Positions 1 to 8,600 of a stretch of 17,044 nucleotides of DNA are shown here, in pieces; position 1 is the first letter of the stretch; each line of letters starts with the position of its first letter. Location of the stretch: the NCBI GenBank assembly GCA_947449125.1, contig CANFQR010000009.1, positions 1-17,044 of the forward strand, written 5' to 3'. This DNA comes from Bacteroidota bacterium. Lineage in GTDB: Bacteria > Bacteroidota > Bacteroidia > B-17B0 > Aurantibacillaceae. The notes below the pieces were generated by a model. That model searched no databases. It saw only the letters and a list, made by a program, of their open reading frames with translations, and was not told where the DNA came from. The position numbers were made by a program, and so were the translations under genes.

Positions 1-410
1 TATGGAATGCTAAAAGCGTTGTTATTACAGGAGGAGAACCGCTTATTTATAATTTAGAAAAGCTAACTAAATCTTTAGAAGACAACAATATTGAAACTTT
101 TATAGAAACATCAGGGTCATATAAGTTAAGCGGAAACTGGAATTGGATATGTTTAAGCCCTAAAAAAACCATGAATCCCTTGCCTGAAATTTACAAAAAG
201 GCTAATGAGCTAAAAATAATTGTATTTAATAAGCATGATTTTATATGGGCGGAAGAAGAAGCAAAAAAAGTGGCTGAAAATTGTTACCTATACTTGCAAC
301 CTGAATGGAGTAAACACAATGAAGTTCTACCTCAAATTATTGAATATGTAAAAGCTAACCCAAAATGGATGATTAGCTTACAATCTCATAAATACATGAA
401 TATTCCTTAA
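1..410 (+). CDS. queE: 7-carboxy-7-deazaguanine synthase QueE, C-terminal part (5' end outside window)
   Basis: Radical SAM enzyme that converts 6-carboxy-tetrahydropterin to 7-carboxy-7-deazaguanine in the preQ0/queuosine pathway. The frame is open from base 3 and gives 135 residues before the TAA. An ATG lies at 171, but the frame upstream of it carries family motifs, so it is not the start. Visible motifs: VVITGGEPL (the GGEP SAM-binding block), ETSGS, LSPKK, LYLQPEWSK and the C-terminal ISLQSHKYMNIP, which is very typical of Bacteroidota QueE. The N-terminal cysteine motif that holds the 4Fe-4S cluster is off the left edge and cannot be checked. The gene converges on the amidase, with 3 bases between the stop codons and no clear hairpin terminator. 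Identification rests on motif memory and is strong. Confidence 0.92.
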   Translation, partial: WNAKSVVITGGEPLIYNLEKLTKSLEDNNIETFIETSGSYKLSGNWNWICLSPKKTMNPLPEIYKKANELKIIVFNKHDFIWAEEEAKKVAENCYLYLQPEWSKHNEVLPQIIEYVKANPKWMISLQSHKYMNIP

Positions 411-413
411 AAA

Positions 414-1697
414 TTACTCTTGCAACAAAAAATTTGTAACTGCCTGCGAATAACTCTTTGCAACATTTAAAAGTCTGTTATTAGTTTTTACACCTTTATA
501 ATTTAAATCCATTTTCATTAATTCAACACATTCTGTTTCATGATCTTGGTATAAACTTTCGCCGTAAACTAAAGGTGAGTTAATTAATCTACACATATTT
601 AAATTTCTTGAAAAAACACCTGAACTAGTCGTATTTAAACATTTTTCGGCTAAATAATCGGCATGATGTTGCGATGCAATAGGAATATTTAAATATTTAT
701 TGAACAAATTAACAGTACTAGAAGCCAATTTTTCAGATTTATCTAATTGATCGGTTAATAGTAATCGTAAAAAATGAATTTTATTTTCATAATTAGTTAA
801 GTTATCTCTTGTAAAGGCGCCACCAATAAATGCCATTGTATAATTTTTTTTTGTTGTTTGTTTCCAAGGATTATTTTTCTCATCAACATTGTAATGAATA
901 ACTAAGCTTGCGTGCGGAAAAAAATCATTCATGATTTTGGCTCTATTATTTAAATCAAAATCTCTAAAAAATTCCCAAAATAAATCTCTGTCTTTTAATT
1001 TTATTAATCGTTTATGTTCATGAACAGAAATAATGTCTGATTTTTTTAAACTATCTAAAACCCTATGTTTATGATATTTTAACCAATAGTTATAATTGCA
1101 GTTAAAAGAATTATAATTATCCTGATTTCTGGTTATTAAAACTTTAGCCCCCTCCTCTTCAAGCATTTTTTTAACCAAAAGTGCTGTATTAAATGTTAAA
1201 ACACTTTCAAACAATTTTATAGTATCGTTTGGAGAATTGACACTGTCTTTTACAAAATAGAGAAACTTTTGTTCAATTTTTGCATCAGTTAAATTTGCTG
1301 CCGAATGACCAGGGTCAATGGCTATACGATAACCCGCCAATTTTAAATTTTTATCTTTTTTACTTAGTTTTCGTTTGTTTACACCCTTAACCTTAATACT
1401 ATCAAATTGTTGTTTAGATAAGTTTTTTAATCCTTTTTGTTTTATAAAATGCCGTTGTTCTTTAAAGTCAGAATTACTAAAGAAATCAGCAAGTAAAGCA
1501 ATCTCGTTTTCATAAATTGCCGTTTCTTTATTGCCTTTATCATCCAATAAATAAATAACGTTTTTTTCAAAAATTACACGATTGTTTAACGTATTTTTAT
1601 AATTAAGATATTTATCAAAACGAAATTTACATTTCTGAATTGTTTGAGATAAAATATTGTTTGTGAGGAATAAGAATAATAAAAATATCCTGAACAT
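414..1697 (-). CDS. Secreted N-acetylmuramoyl-L-alanine amidase (Amidase_3 family) with enlarged loops
   Basis: Zinc amidase that cleaves the bond between N-acetylmuramic acid and L-alanine in peptidoglycan, probably in the periplasm. Residues 1-18 form a signal peptide (hydrophobic FLLFLFL, then ILSQ). Residues 20-120 are a lysine-rich region I do not recognise. The catalytic domain begins at RIAIDPGHS. Proposed zinc ligands are His131 (DPGHS), Glu164 (LFESVLTFN) and His268 (LVIHYN); the catalytic Glu is probably Glu380 (VYGESLYQ). EEGAKVLITR at 181-190 matches the strand that follows the Glu ligand in this family. The spacing Glu164-His268 (104 residues) and His268-Glu380 (112) is much longer than in the compact family domain of about 180 residues, so two insertions are present. 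Divergently transcribed from arfB with 65 bases between. Family assignment is firm; the exact cell-wall role is unknown. Confidence 0.85.
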   Translation of the reverse strand: MFRIFLLFLFLTNNILSQTIQKCKFRFDKYLNYKNTLNNRVIFEKNVIYLLDDKGNKETAIYENEIALLADFFSNSDFKEQRHFIKQKGLKNLSKQQFDSIKVKGVNKRKLSKKDKNLKLAGYRIAIDPGHSAANLTDAKIEQKFLYFVKDSVNSPNDTIKLFESVLTFNTALLVKKMLEEEGAKVLITRNQDNYNSFNCNYNYWLKYHKHRVLDSLKKSDIISVHEHKRLIKLKDRDLFWEFFRDFDLNNRAKIMNDFFPHASLVIHYNVDEKNNPWKQTTKKNYTMAFIGGAFTRDNLTNYENKIHFLRLLLTDQLDKSEKLASSTVNLFNKYLNIPIASQHHADYLAEKCLNTTSSGVFSRNLNMCRLINSPLVYGESLYQDHETECVELMKMDLNYKGVKTNNRLLNVAKSYSQAVTNFLLQE

Positions 1698-1762
1698 ATT
1701 TATAAAATTAAAATAATACGATTTAAAATAAATAGTAAATTCAAATTGTTATCAAACAATTT

Positions 1763-2173
1763 ATGTTGACAGATGCTCAAATAAAAAAAATAATCTCAAG
1801 AGAATTAATATTTAAGACTTCTCGTTCCAGTGGTAAAGGCGGGCAAAACGTAAATAAAGTTGAAACAAAAGTAGAAATTCATTTTAATATTCAAGATTCT
1901 GAAATTTTAACTGATGCCCAAAAAATTCAGATTAATAAAAAATATAAGGCGTTAATAAAGGATACTACCATAAAAGTATTAGGTAATAAATACCGTAGCC
2001 AACTTGAAAACAAATTAGATGCAAGTGAAAAACTAATTAAACTAATAAATAAATTACTAAAACCAGAAATAATACGAATAAAAACAAGCCCTACTAAATC
2101 TTCAATAAATAAAAAAACGGAAACAAAAAAACGCGTAAGCGAATTAAAAAAATCAAGAAAAAAATTAATTTAG
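1763..2173 (+). CDS. arfB: Alternative ribosome-rescue factor ArfB (peptidyl-tRNA hydrolase, YaeJ-like)
   Basis: Releases peptides from ribosomes stalled on truncated mRNA, with no need for a stop codon. The 136 residues match the usual ArfB length (about 140) and are far shorter than RF1/RF2. The catalytic GGQ lies at 26-28 in the context SSGKGGQNVNKVETKVEI, the class I release-factor signature. The C-terminal 30 residues (from about 105) are almost all Lys, Arg, Ser and Thr; this is the flexible basic tail that occupies the empty mRNA channel in characterised ArfB. Codon-recognition domains of RF1/RF2 are absent. The stop is followed after 2 bases by the MBOAT start, so the two are almost certainly co-transcribed. 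I found no clear promoter in the 65-base divergent gap upstream. Confidence 0.93.
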   Translation: MLTDAQIKKIISRELIFKTSRSSGKGGQNVNKVETKVEIHFNIQDSEILTDAQKIQINKKYKALIKDTTIKVLGNKYRSQLENKLDASEKLIKLINKLLKPEIIRIKTSPTKSSINKKTETKKRVSELKKSRKKLI

Positions 2174-2175
2174 GT

Positions 2176-3582
2176 ATGTTGTTTAATTCGCTAATATTTA
2201 CAGTTTTTTTACCTATTGTTTTTATACTGTATTGGATACTGCCCTATAAATTCCGGAATTACTTTTTGCTGTTTGCCTCTTACTATTTTTATTTTAGTTA
2301 CAATCCATGGTTTTTATTTTTACTTATAGGCACATCAGGATTGGATTATTATTTGGCAAAAAAAATTTCGGCAACTAATTCTCCTTCTTTAAAAAAAACA
2401 TTTTTGATTTTAAGTTTAATAAGCAATATTGGTGTGTTGTTTATTTTCAAATACTTTGTTTTTTTTTATAATTCATCAATAGACCTATTTAATTTCAATC
2501 ATAAATTATTAAATCAATTTATAATTCCTGCCGGTTTATCCTTTTACACATTTCAATCAATAAGTTACACAATTGACGTTTATAGAGGAAAATATAAAGC
2601 AGATGATACACTTTCAGATTTTTTACTTTACGTTTCATTTTTTCCTCACATGGTTGCTGGTCCAATAGTAAGGCATAACGATTTAATGCCACAGCTTAAA
2701 ATTATCAGCTATTTTAGAAATATTAATTGGGCAGATTTTACTACTCTTGTAACATGGGGTTACTTTAAAAAATTGGTAATTGCCGACAATTTAAATTTGA
2801 TTGTTACACCAATTTTTAATAACGTAAACAATTATTCTGGTGCCGAATTATTGATTGCGGGATTATTATTTGTAATTCAGGTTTACTGCGATTTTAGTGG
2901 TTATAGTGATATTGCAACCGGAGTAGCTAAACTTTTTAATATAAATTTTAGTTTAAATATGCGTCGACCGCTTTTTTCAAAATCGTTGCATGAATTTTGG
3001 AAACGTAACCATATTAGTATAACAACCTGGTTTAGAGATTATTTATATATTGGCTTAGGAGGCAATCGGGTAAATTACAATAGATGGTTATTAAACTTAT
3101 TTTTAGTGTTTATTATTAGTGGGTTTTGGCACGGGGCAAATTTTACATTTATTATTTGGGGAGCAATTCATGGCTTCTTTTATGTTACAGAAATTATTTT
3201 AAAGTCAAAATTCCCAGAAAGAAATGTTCCTGTAATTATTAAAAGAATTTATTTACTTAGCGTTCACACCATATCACTAATGGCTTTTAGAGCCAACAAT
3301 GTTACTGATTTGAAAAATATTTACAATCATATTTTTTCGAAAAATATTTTTCAGTTTTCGACTGAAAGTTTTTTTAAAATTCAAGATCGATTCTATTTTT
3401 TAATCATATTTTCAGTTATTTTAATTTTACTATTTAAAGAAATTAATGAAGAATATGGGTTAATTAATAACTATAAAAACACCTATAATTTTTTAAAACC
3501 TGCTGCCTATATCTTTTTTATTATTCTAATATTTATTATTGGTAATTTTTCGGCAAATACATTTATATATTTTCAATTTTGA
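2176..3582 (+). CDS. MBOAT family membrane-bound O-acyltransferase (AlgI/DltB/PatA-like)
   Basis: Multipass inner-membrane protein that should move an acyl (usually acetyl) group from a cytoplasmic donor across the membrane for esterification of an envelope glycan or peptidoglycan. Its 468 residues match the AlgI/PatA length. Hydrophobic helices run through most of the chain, beginning SLIFTVFLPIVFILYW. Family blocks seen: IPAGLSFYTFQSISYTIDVY (117-136), QVYCDFSGYSDIA (235-247), SLHEFWKRNHISITTWFRDY (270-289) followed by LGGNR, and SGFWHGANFTFIIWG (315-329), in which His319 is the expected catalytic histidine. Followed by an overlapping SGNH gene, the partner arrangement seen in AlgI-AlgJ/X, PatA-PatB and DltB-DltD systems. 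The acceptor cannot be told from sequence. Confidence 0.93.
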   Translation: MLFNSLIFTVFLPIVFILYWILPYKFRNYFLLFASYYFYFSYNPWFLFLLIGTSGLDYYLAKKISATNSPSLKKTFLILSLISNIGVLFIFKYFVFFYNSSIDLFNFNHKLLNQFIIPAGLSFYTFQSISYTIDVYRGKYKADDTLSDFLLYVSFFPHMVAGPIVRHNDLMPQLKIISYFRNINWADFTTLVTWGYFKKLVIADNLNLIVTPIFNNVNNYSGAELLIAGLLFVIQVYCDFSGYSDIATGVAKLFNINFSLNMRRPLFSKSLHEFWKRNHISITTWFRDYLYIGLGGNRVNYNRWLLNLFLVFIISGFWHGANFTFIIWGAIHGFFYVTEIILKSKFPERNVPVIIKRIYLLSVHTISLMAFRANNVTDLKNIYNHIFSKNIFQFSTESFFKIQDRFYFLIIFSVILILLFKEINEEYGLINNYKNTYNFLKPAAYIFFIILIFIIGNFSANTFIYFQF

Positions 3583-4511
3583 TTAAAAAAATAATTATAT
3601 ATTTTTTATTAATTACCTGTAGTTTATTTAGTCTACGTTATTTGCATTATTATGGTTTATTAAAACAGAAACAAGGATATTACGGAAAATTTAATGTAGC
3701 TTTTTTCGAAAAAAACAAGTTTAATGTTCTAATTCTTGGCTCCTCAAGATCTGAAATGCATTACGATACAAAAATTTTTGACAGTATTACAGGTAGAAAT
3801 TCTTTTAATTTAAGTATGGCTGGCAGCACACCGCAAAGTTCTTATGCAATATTAAAAGCTTATTTAAAAAACAGTAAACAACCCGATTATCTAATTTACG
3901 AAATTGATTTTCACTCGCTAAAAAAACATTCGAACCAAATTAAAGAATTTAATAATTTTTTCCCTTTTCTCTCGAATACTGATTTACGTCATCAATTCAA
4001 CAAAATAGATTCACGTATGAATCATTTTTATTTCAATCCGTTTTACTCATTTCCATTTGTTGGATTAAAAAATATAAGTACAAGTTTACATGGGTGGTTA
4101 AATATCCCTAATCAGAGAGATCATTTATATTTCAAAGGATATTTTAAACAATGTGTTCAACCTAATTTAACTTATGAAAAAGCAATTCCTTATTACAGTT
4201 ATTTTAATCTTGCAAATAGAAATTACCTTGACTCTATTATTTTACTTTGCAAGAAAAATAAAATAAAAATAACTATGGTTAGTTCGCCGGTATTTGCAGG
4301 TGGCGCAATTGATATTATAAATAAAAAACAAATTATCAAACAAATTAAAAATATTGCAAAACAAAACAATATCAAATACTTCAATTTATCTTCACCAACT
4401 TTTTGCAACAAAAGATATTTGTTTATTGATCACTTTCATTTAAATTATACAGGAGCAACTAAATACACCTATATTTTTTCTGACATTTTCAATAATAATA
4501 TCTCAATTTAA
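3579..4511 (+). CDS. DltD/PatB-like SGNH-family acyltransfer protein, partner of the MBOAT
   Basis: Membrane-anchored periplasmic protein likely to take acyl groups from the preceding MBOAT protein and place them on a glycan. Residues 1-20 form a signal anchor (KKIIIYFLLITCSLFSL). The SGNH block I is LILGSSRSEM, with Ser56 as the probable nucleophile in a GSS variant of GDS. The C-terminal block is FIDHFHLN, giving Asp284 and His287 in the family D-x-x-H spacing. Residues 74-111 (NSFNLSMAGSTPQSS then PDYLIYEID) match block II and the following strand of this group. The only start that keeps both the signal anchor and the catalytic block is TTG at 3579, which overlaps the MBOAT stop by 4 bases. 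The first internal ATG would remove the nucleophile. A hydrolase role (esterase) is possible but less likely given the pairing. Confidence 0.82.
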   Translation: MIKKIIIYFLLITCSLFSLRYLHYYGLLKQKQGYYGKFNVAFFEKNKFNVLILGSSRSEMHYDTKIFDSITGRNSFNLSMAGSTPQSSYAILKAYLKNSKQPDYLIYEIDFHSLKKHSNQIKEFNNFFPFLSNTDLRHQFNKIDSRMNHFYFNPFYSFPFVGLKNISTSLHGWLNIPNQRDHLYFKGYFKQCVQPNLTYEKAIPYYSYFNLANRNYLDSIILLCKKNKIKITMVSSPVFAGGAIDIINKKQIIKQIKNIAKQNNIKYFNLSSPTFCNKRYLFIDHFHLNYTGATKYTYIFSDIFNNNISI

Positions 4512-4560
4512 TCGTTAAATTAGTTTAGATTTTAATTTTTTTGATTTAATTTTATACTAT

Positions 4561-5643
4561 ATGAAAAAAATATTTTTCTCTGCTTTTATACTGATATTAA
4601 TGCATACAGAAGCCCAAGTTCGCAAATACAGTAACGAATTTTTAAATATAGGGGTTGGAGCCCGCGCTTTAGGCATGGGTAATGCAAACATTACTTCGGT
4701 AGAAGGTGTTAACTCAGGTTATTGGAATCCGGCAGGTCTGTTAAATCAAAAAAGTGACATTGAAGTTAGTCTAATGCATTCTGAGTATTTTGCTGGGATT
4801 GCCAAATACGATTATATTGGCATTTCAAAAAGAATCGACAGTAATAGTGTTGCTGGCATCTCAATTTTGCGCTTTGGTGTAGATAACATTCCAAATACGC
4901 TAGATTTAGTAGATGCAAACGGAAACGTGGACTATAACAGAATAACCTCATTTAACGCAGTAGATTTTGCAGCACTTTTAAGTTACTCCCGAAAAATTCC
5001 AAAATTAAAAGGAGTTGATGTTGGAAGTAATTTCAAAATCATTCGTCGTAAGTTGGGCAATTTTGGTGGCTCATGGGGTTTTGGTTTAGACGCAGGGGCA
5101 AAATACAATTATAAAAACTGGAAATTTGCTGCCATGGCAAGGGATATTACAGGAACTTTTAACGCTTGGACTTATAACTTAAGCGAAGAAAACATTACAA
5201 CATTTCAACAAACCGGAAACGAATTACCTTCTTCGTCAATAGAAATTACTAGTCCAAAATTAATTTTAGGAGCATCTCGTAATTTTTTATTCTGGAAAGA
5301 CAAAATTTCTGTTTTAGGTGAAGTTAATTTAATCAACACATTTGATGGCAAACGGAATACTGTAATTAAAACAAATAAATGGAGCATGGAACCTGCCATA
5401 GGTAGCGAAATAGGTTACAAAGGTTTTGTTTACTTAAGGGCTGGTATTGGAAATATACAAAAACAACTTAGTGACGATGCCACAAAATATATTACTACGT
5501 TTCAACCTAATTTCGGAATTGGTGTGAAATATAAAATCTTTACTTTAGACTATGCTCTAACAGATATTGGGGACAGATCAATTGCTCTTTATTCAAATAT
5601 TTTTTCTTTAAAAATTGACATTAATAAAAATTTAATAAAATGA
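4561..5643 (+). CDS. porV2: PorV/PorQ-family outer-membrane protein, putative T9SS sorting protein PorV2
   Basis: Outer-membrane beta-barrel of the FadL-like PorV/PorQ family. Characterised PorV binds the C-terminal sorting domain of T9SS cargo leaving the translocon and carries it to the PorU sortase. Signal peptide at 1-18 (hydrophobic core then HTEAQ). The mature N-terminus carries the family motif FLNIGVGARALGMGNANI (27-44), then SGYWNPAGL (52-60). The rest alternates aromatic and polar residues, as expected for barrel strands, to the C-terminal LKIDINKNLIK. Length (360) is usual for the family. The ATG start of the next gene overlaps this stop as ATGA, which suggests translational coupling with the PorU2-like sortase. 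That pairing, rather than sequence detail, is why I prefer PorV2 over PorV or PorQ. Confidence 0.8.
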   Translation: MKKIFFSAFILILMHTEAQVRKYSNEFLNIGVGARALGMGNANITSVEGVNSGYWNPAGLLNQKSDIEVSLMHSEYFAGIAKYDYIGISKRIDSNSVAGISILRFGVDNIPNTLDLVDANGNVDYNRITSFNAVDFAALLSYSRKIPKLKGVDVGSNFKIIRRKLGNFGGSWGFGLDAGAKYNYKNWKFAAMARDITGTFNAWTYNLSEENITTFQQTGNELPSSSIEITSPKLILGASRNFLFWKDKISVLGEVNLINTFDGKRNTVIKTNKWSMEPAIGSEIGYKGFVYLRAGIGNIQKQLSDDATKYITTFQPNFGIGVKYKIFTLDYALTDIGDRSIALYSNIFSLKIDINKNLIK

Positions 5644-8600
5644 AGAAACTATTAGGTTTATGTATCATTTGTTTTTTTGCTATTTCAACAATAGCTCAAA
5701 CTCAAAGCAATGAATGGATAAAATATAATCAACAATACTTTAAATTTCCAATTTTTAAAGAAGGCGTATATAGAATTGATTCGGCAACACTATCTAATTA
5801 TTTTGATTTAACAAACATAAATCCAAAAAATTTTCAACTATTCTTTAAAGGAAAAGAAAATCGACTTTTTATAAATGGAGAAAGTGACAACAAAATAAAC
5901 ATGGGAGATTACATTGAATTTTATGCCAATCCTGTTATGGGAGATGTTGACTCTTTAGTTTATACGGATATAGCTTATGTACCAAACCCTTATAAAGGTT
6001 TATTTAACGACACTATCTATGCCTTTTTAACATTAAATGACCTTACTAATAATAAAAGATTTTTATTGGAAACAGACACAAATTCGGTTGCCTACCCATT
6101 GGGTAATTTCTTTTATTCCGAGAAAATATTTACTGGAGGATCTTCTTATAATTCTGTAATTGAATTTGTTTTTGATGCCAGTGACCCGAGGTATACTCAA
6201 GCTGAAGGCAAAGGTATTGCTTTTAACAATGGAGGTAGCTTAAACTCTGGTTTTTCAGGATTAAAAACTTTTACTGCTACAAATTTACCTACTAAAATTT
6301 CAATAAATCTTTCCGGATTTAGTATAGATGCTACATCACCTAAAGACCATCAGATTAAAACCTATTATTCCAATCAAAATGGCACAAACGTTTTGTTAAA
6401 TGATACTGTTTTTAAAGGTTATGCTCCAATTAGAAAGACTTACACAATCGGTTCCCAAAATTTAAACAATAATAGTAATATTATCCTAAGTGGTATTGCC
6501 TCTGCTTCGCTTGGTTCAATTACTAATTCAAATATGCTGCATTTTGTAAGTTTATTTTATCCACAAATGCCAGATTTAAACAACAATAATTTTACTAAAT
6601 TATTTGTTGATGATATTGCAACCTCAAATAAAACTTTTTTCAATTTCTCAAATTTTAACTTATCAAATTCCACAAATGTTATGTTTTACGACATAACAAA
6701 CGGAAAAAAAATCATAACAAAAATTGCCAATTCAAATGTAAGAGTCGTTATACCGAATGCGTTTGGAAGAAAGTTATGCGTAATGAGTTCAGAATTCGCG
6801 GTTATCAATATTTCCTCTATGAAAAAGGTAAATCAAACCGGATACTTTACAAATTTTAAAAATTTACCTTCAACCAATCCTTTTGTTTTAATTTATCATA
6901 AGAATTTATTAACTGGTGCTATGAATTATAAGAGCTACAGACAGTCAGTAGCAGGAGGTTCTTATAATGTTATTGATGCGGATGTGAACGAACTTTATGA
7001 ACAATTTTCATATGGCATAAATAAACACCCTATTGCAATTAAAAATTTCTGTAAATATCTTAAAGACAGTTTAAGTAGTCCTCCAAAATACATTTTTATT
7101 ATAGGTAAAGCTGTTAAAAATGATGCTTTAAGTAACAGCACTCAGTCTTTAAACCTTGTTCCAACCATGGGAATTCCGAGTAGCGACAACCTTTTAACGT
7201 CAGTACTTTCATCAAGCAACACAAATAGTTTTGCACCAGAAATTCCAATAGGTCGACTAGCAGCGTTAACAAATTCTGAGGTAGCAAATTATCTAGCAAA
7301 AGTTCAACAACATGAGACTTCAGGGCCTGCCGACTGGAAAAAAAGAGTATTGCATTTCGTTGGCGGTGCTGAAGCGAGTTTAACAAATGCTCTTTCTGCG
7401 TTTATGTCTGGTTACGAATCAATTATAAAAGACACCTTATTTGGAGCCGAGGTTTTCACTTTCAAAAAAAATACCACAGCACCAATACAAACAGCTATAA
7501 GCGATAGTATTATTAGTATTATTAGCAACGGAAGCGCATTAATTAATTTTTTTGGTCACGGTTCCGAACAAGGATTCGATCAGGCAATAGACGACCCTGA
7601 AGTTTATAATAACACAGGCAAATATCCATTTGTTGTAGCTAACTCTTGTTATTCAGGCAATATTCACATTCCTGGAAGACAGTCTGTAAGTGAAAAGTTT
7701 GTTTTTTCAAACCAAAAAGGAAGTATTGGTTTTTTAGCTACAACTTCATATGGTTTTATTGGTTCTTTAAATAGTTACAACAATTATTTTTATCAGGCCT
7801 TAGCAAAAACAAAATATAATAAGGGTATTGGCGATATAGTAAAAGAAACTGCATTTAATAACTCAAGTGCGTTTGACATTCTTACTCAAATTACAAGTTT
7901 AGATATGACTTTGCATGGCGACCCTTCATTAAAAATAAGTGTTGGCGATTTTCCTGATTATCAATTAAACAATAATGATGTTATTTTTAACACAAAAAAA
8001 TATACAGACTCACTTGGTATTACAATAAAATATAAAAATACCGGTAAGGCAATTAAAGATTCCATTTTAATTAAAGTTGAACGATATTTCGCAAATGGTG
8101 ATTCAGCCTTATTTTATAAAAAAGTTATTACTCCGTTATTTAAAGACAGCATTTGGTTTTTTACACCTGTTGATTTTAATCGTGGAATCGGCTTAAATAA
8201 ATTTAAGGTTAAAATAGATGAGTTCAATGAAATTGTAGAAAGCATAGAAACCAACAACAGTACAATAGGTACTGTTGATATATTTATCCAGGGAGGAGAC
8301 ATTGTTCCTGTTTATCCCTACAAATATGCCATTGTGCCAAAAACCAATTCCATTATTTTAAAAGCATCAACTACCGACCCATTTGCGCCATCAGGAAACT
8401 ATAAATTTCAATTAGACACAAACGATACATTTATTAATCCAATACAAACTGCCTTAATTTCAAGTAAAGGAGGCGTTGTTGAATGGAACGTTAATTTACC
8501 ATTTGCTGATAGTACTGTTTATTTTTGGCGTGTAAGTAAGGATAGTTCTTCTCCTGCTTCACCCTATTTTTGGAGAGAAAGTTCGTTTCAAACTATAGGA

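Noticed and set aside
405..440. Possible terminator between the convergent queE and amidase genes
   Set aside because: Only a weak AT-rich palindrome (ACAAAAAATTTGT), with no GC stem.
4223..5399. Minus-strand frames at 4223-4411, 4766-4951 and 5205-5399
   Set aside because: Shadows of the SGNH and porV2 genes; the hydrophobic one at 4223 reflects antisense reading of AT-rich codons.
7114..8302. Minus-strand open frames at 7114-7386 and 8114-8302 inside the porU2-like gene
   Set aside because: They lie wholly inside conserved C25/CARDB-like coding sequence in the opposite sense and resemble no known family.
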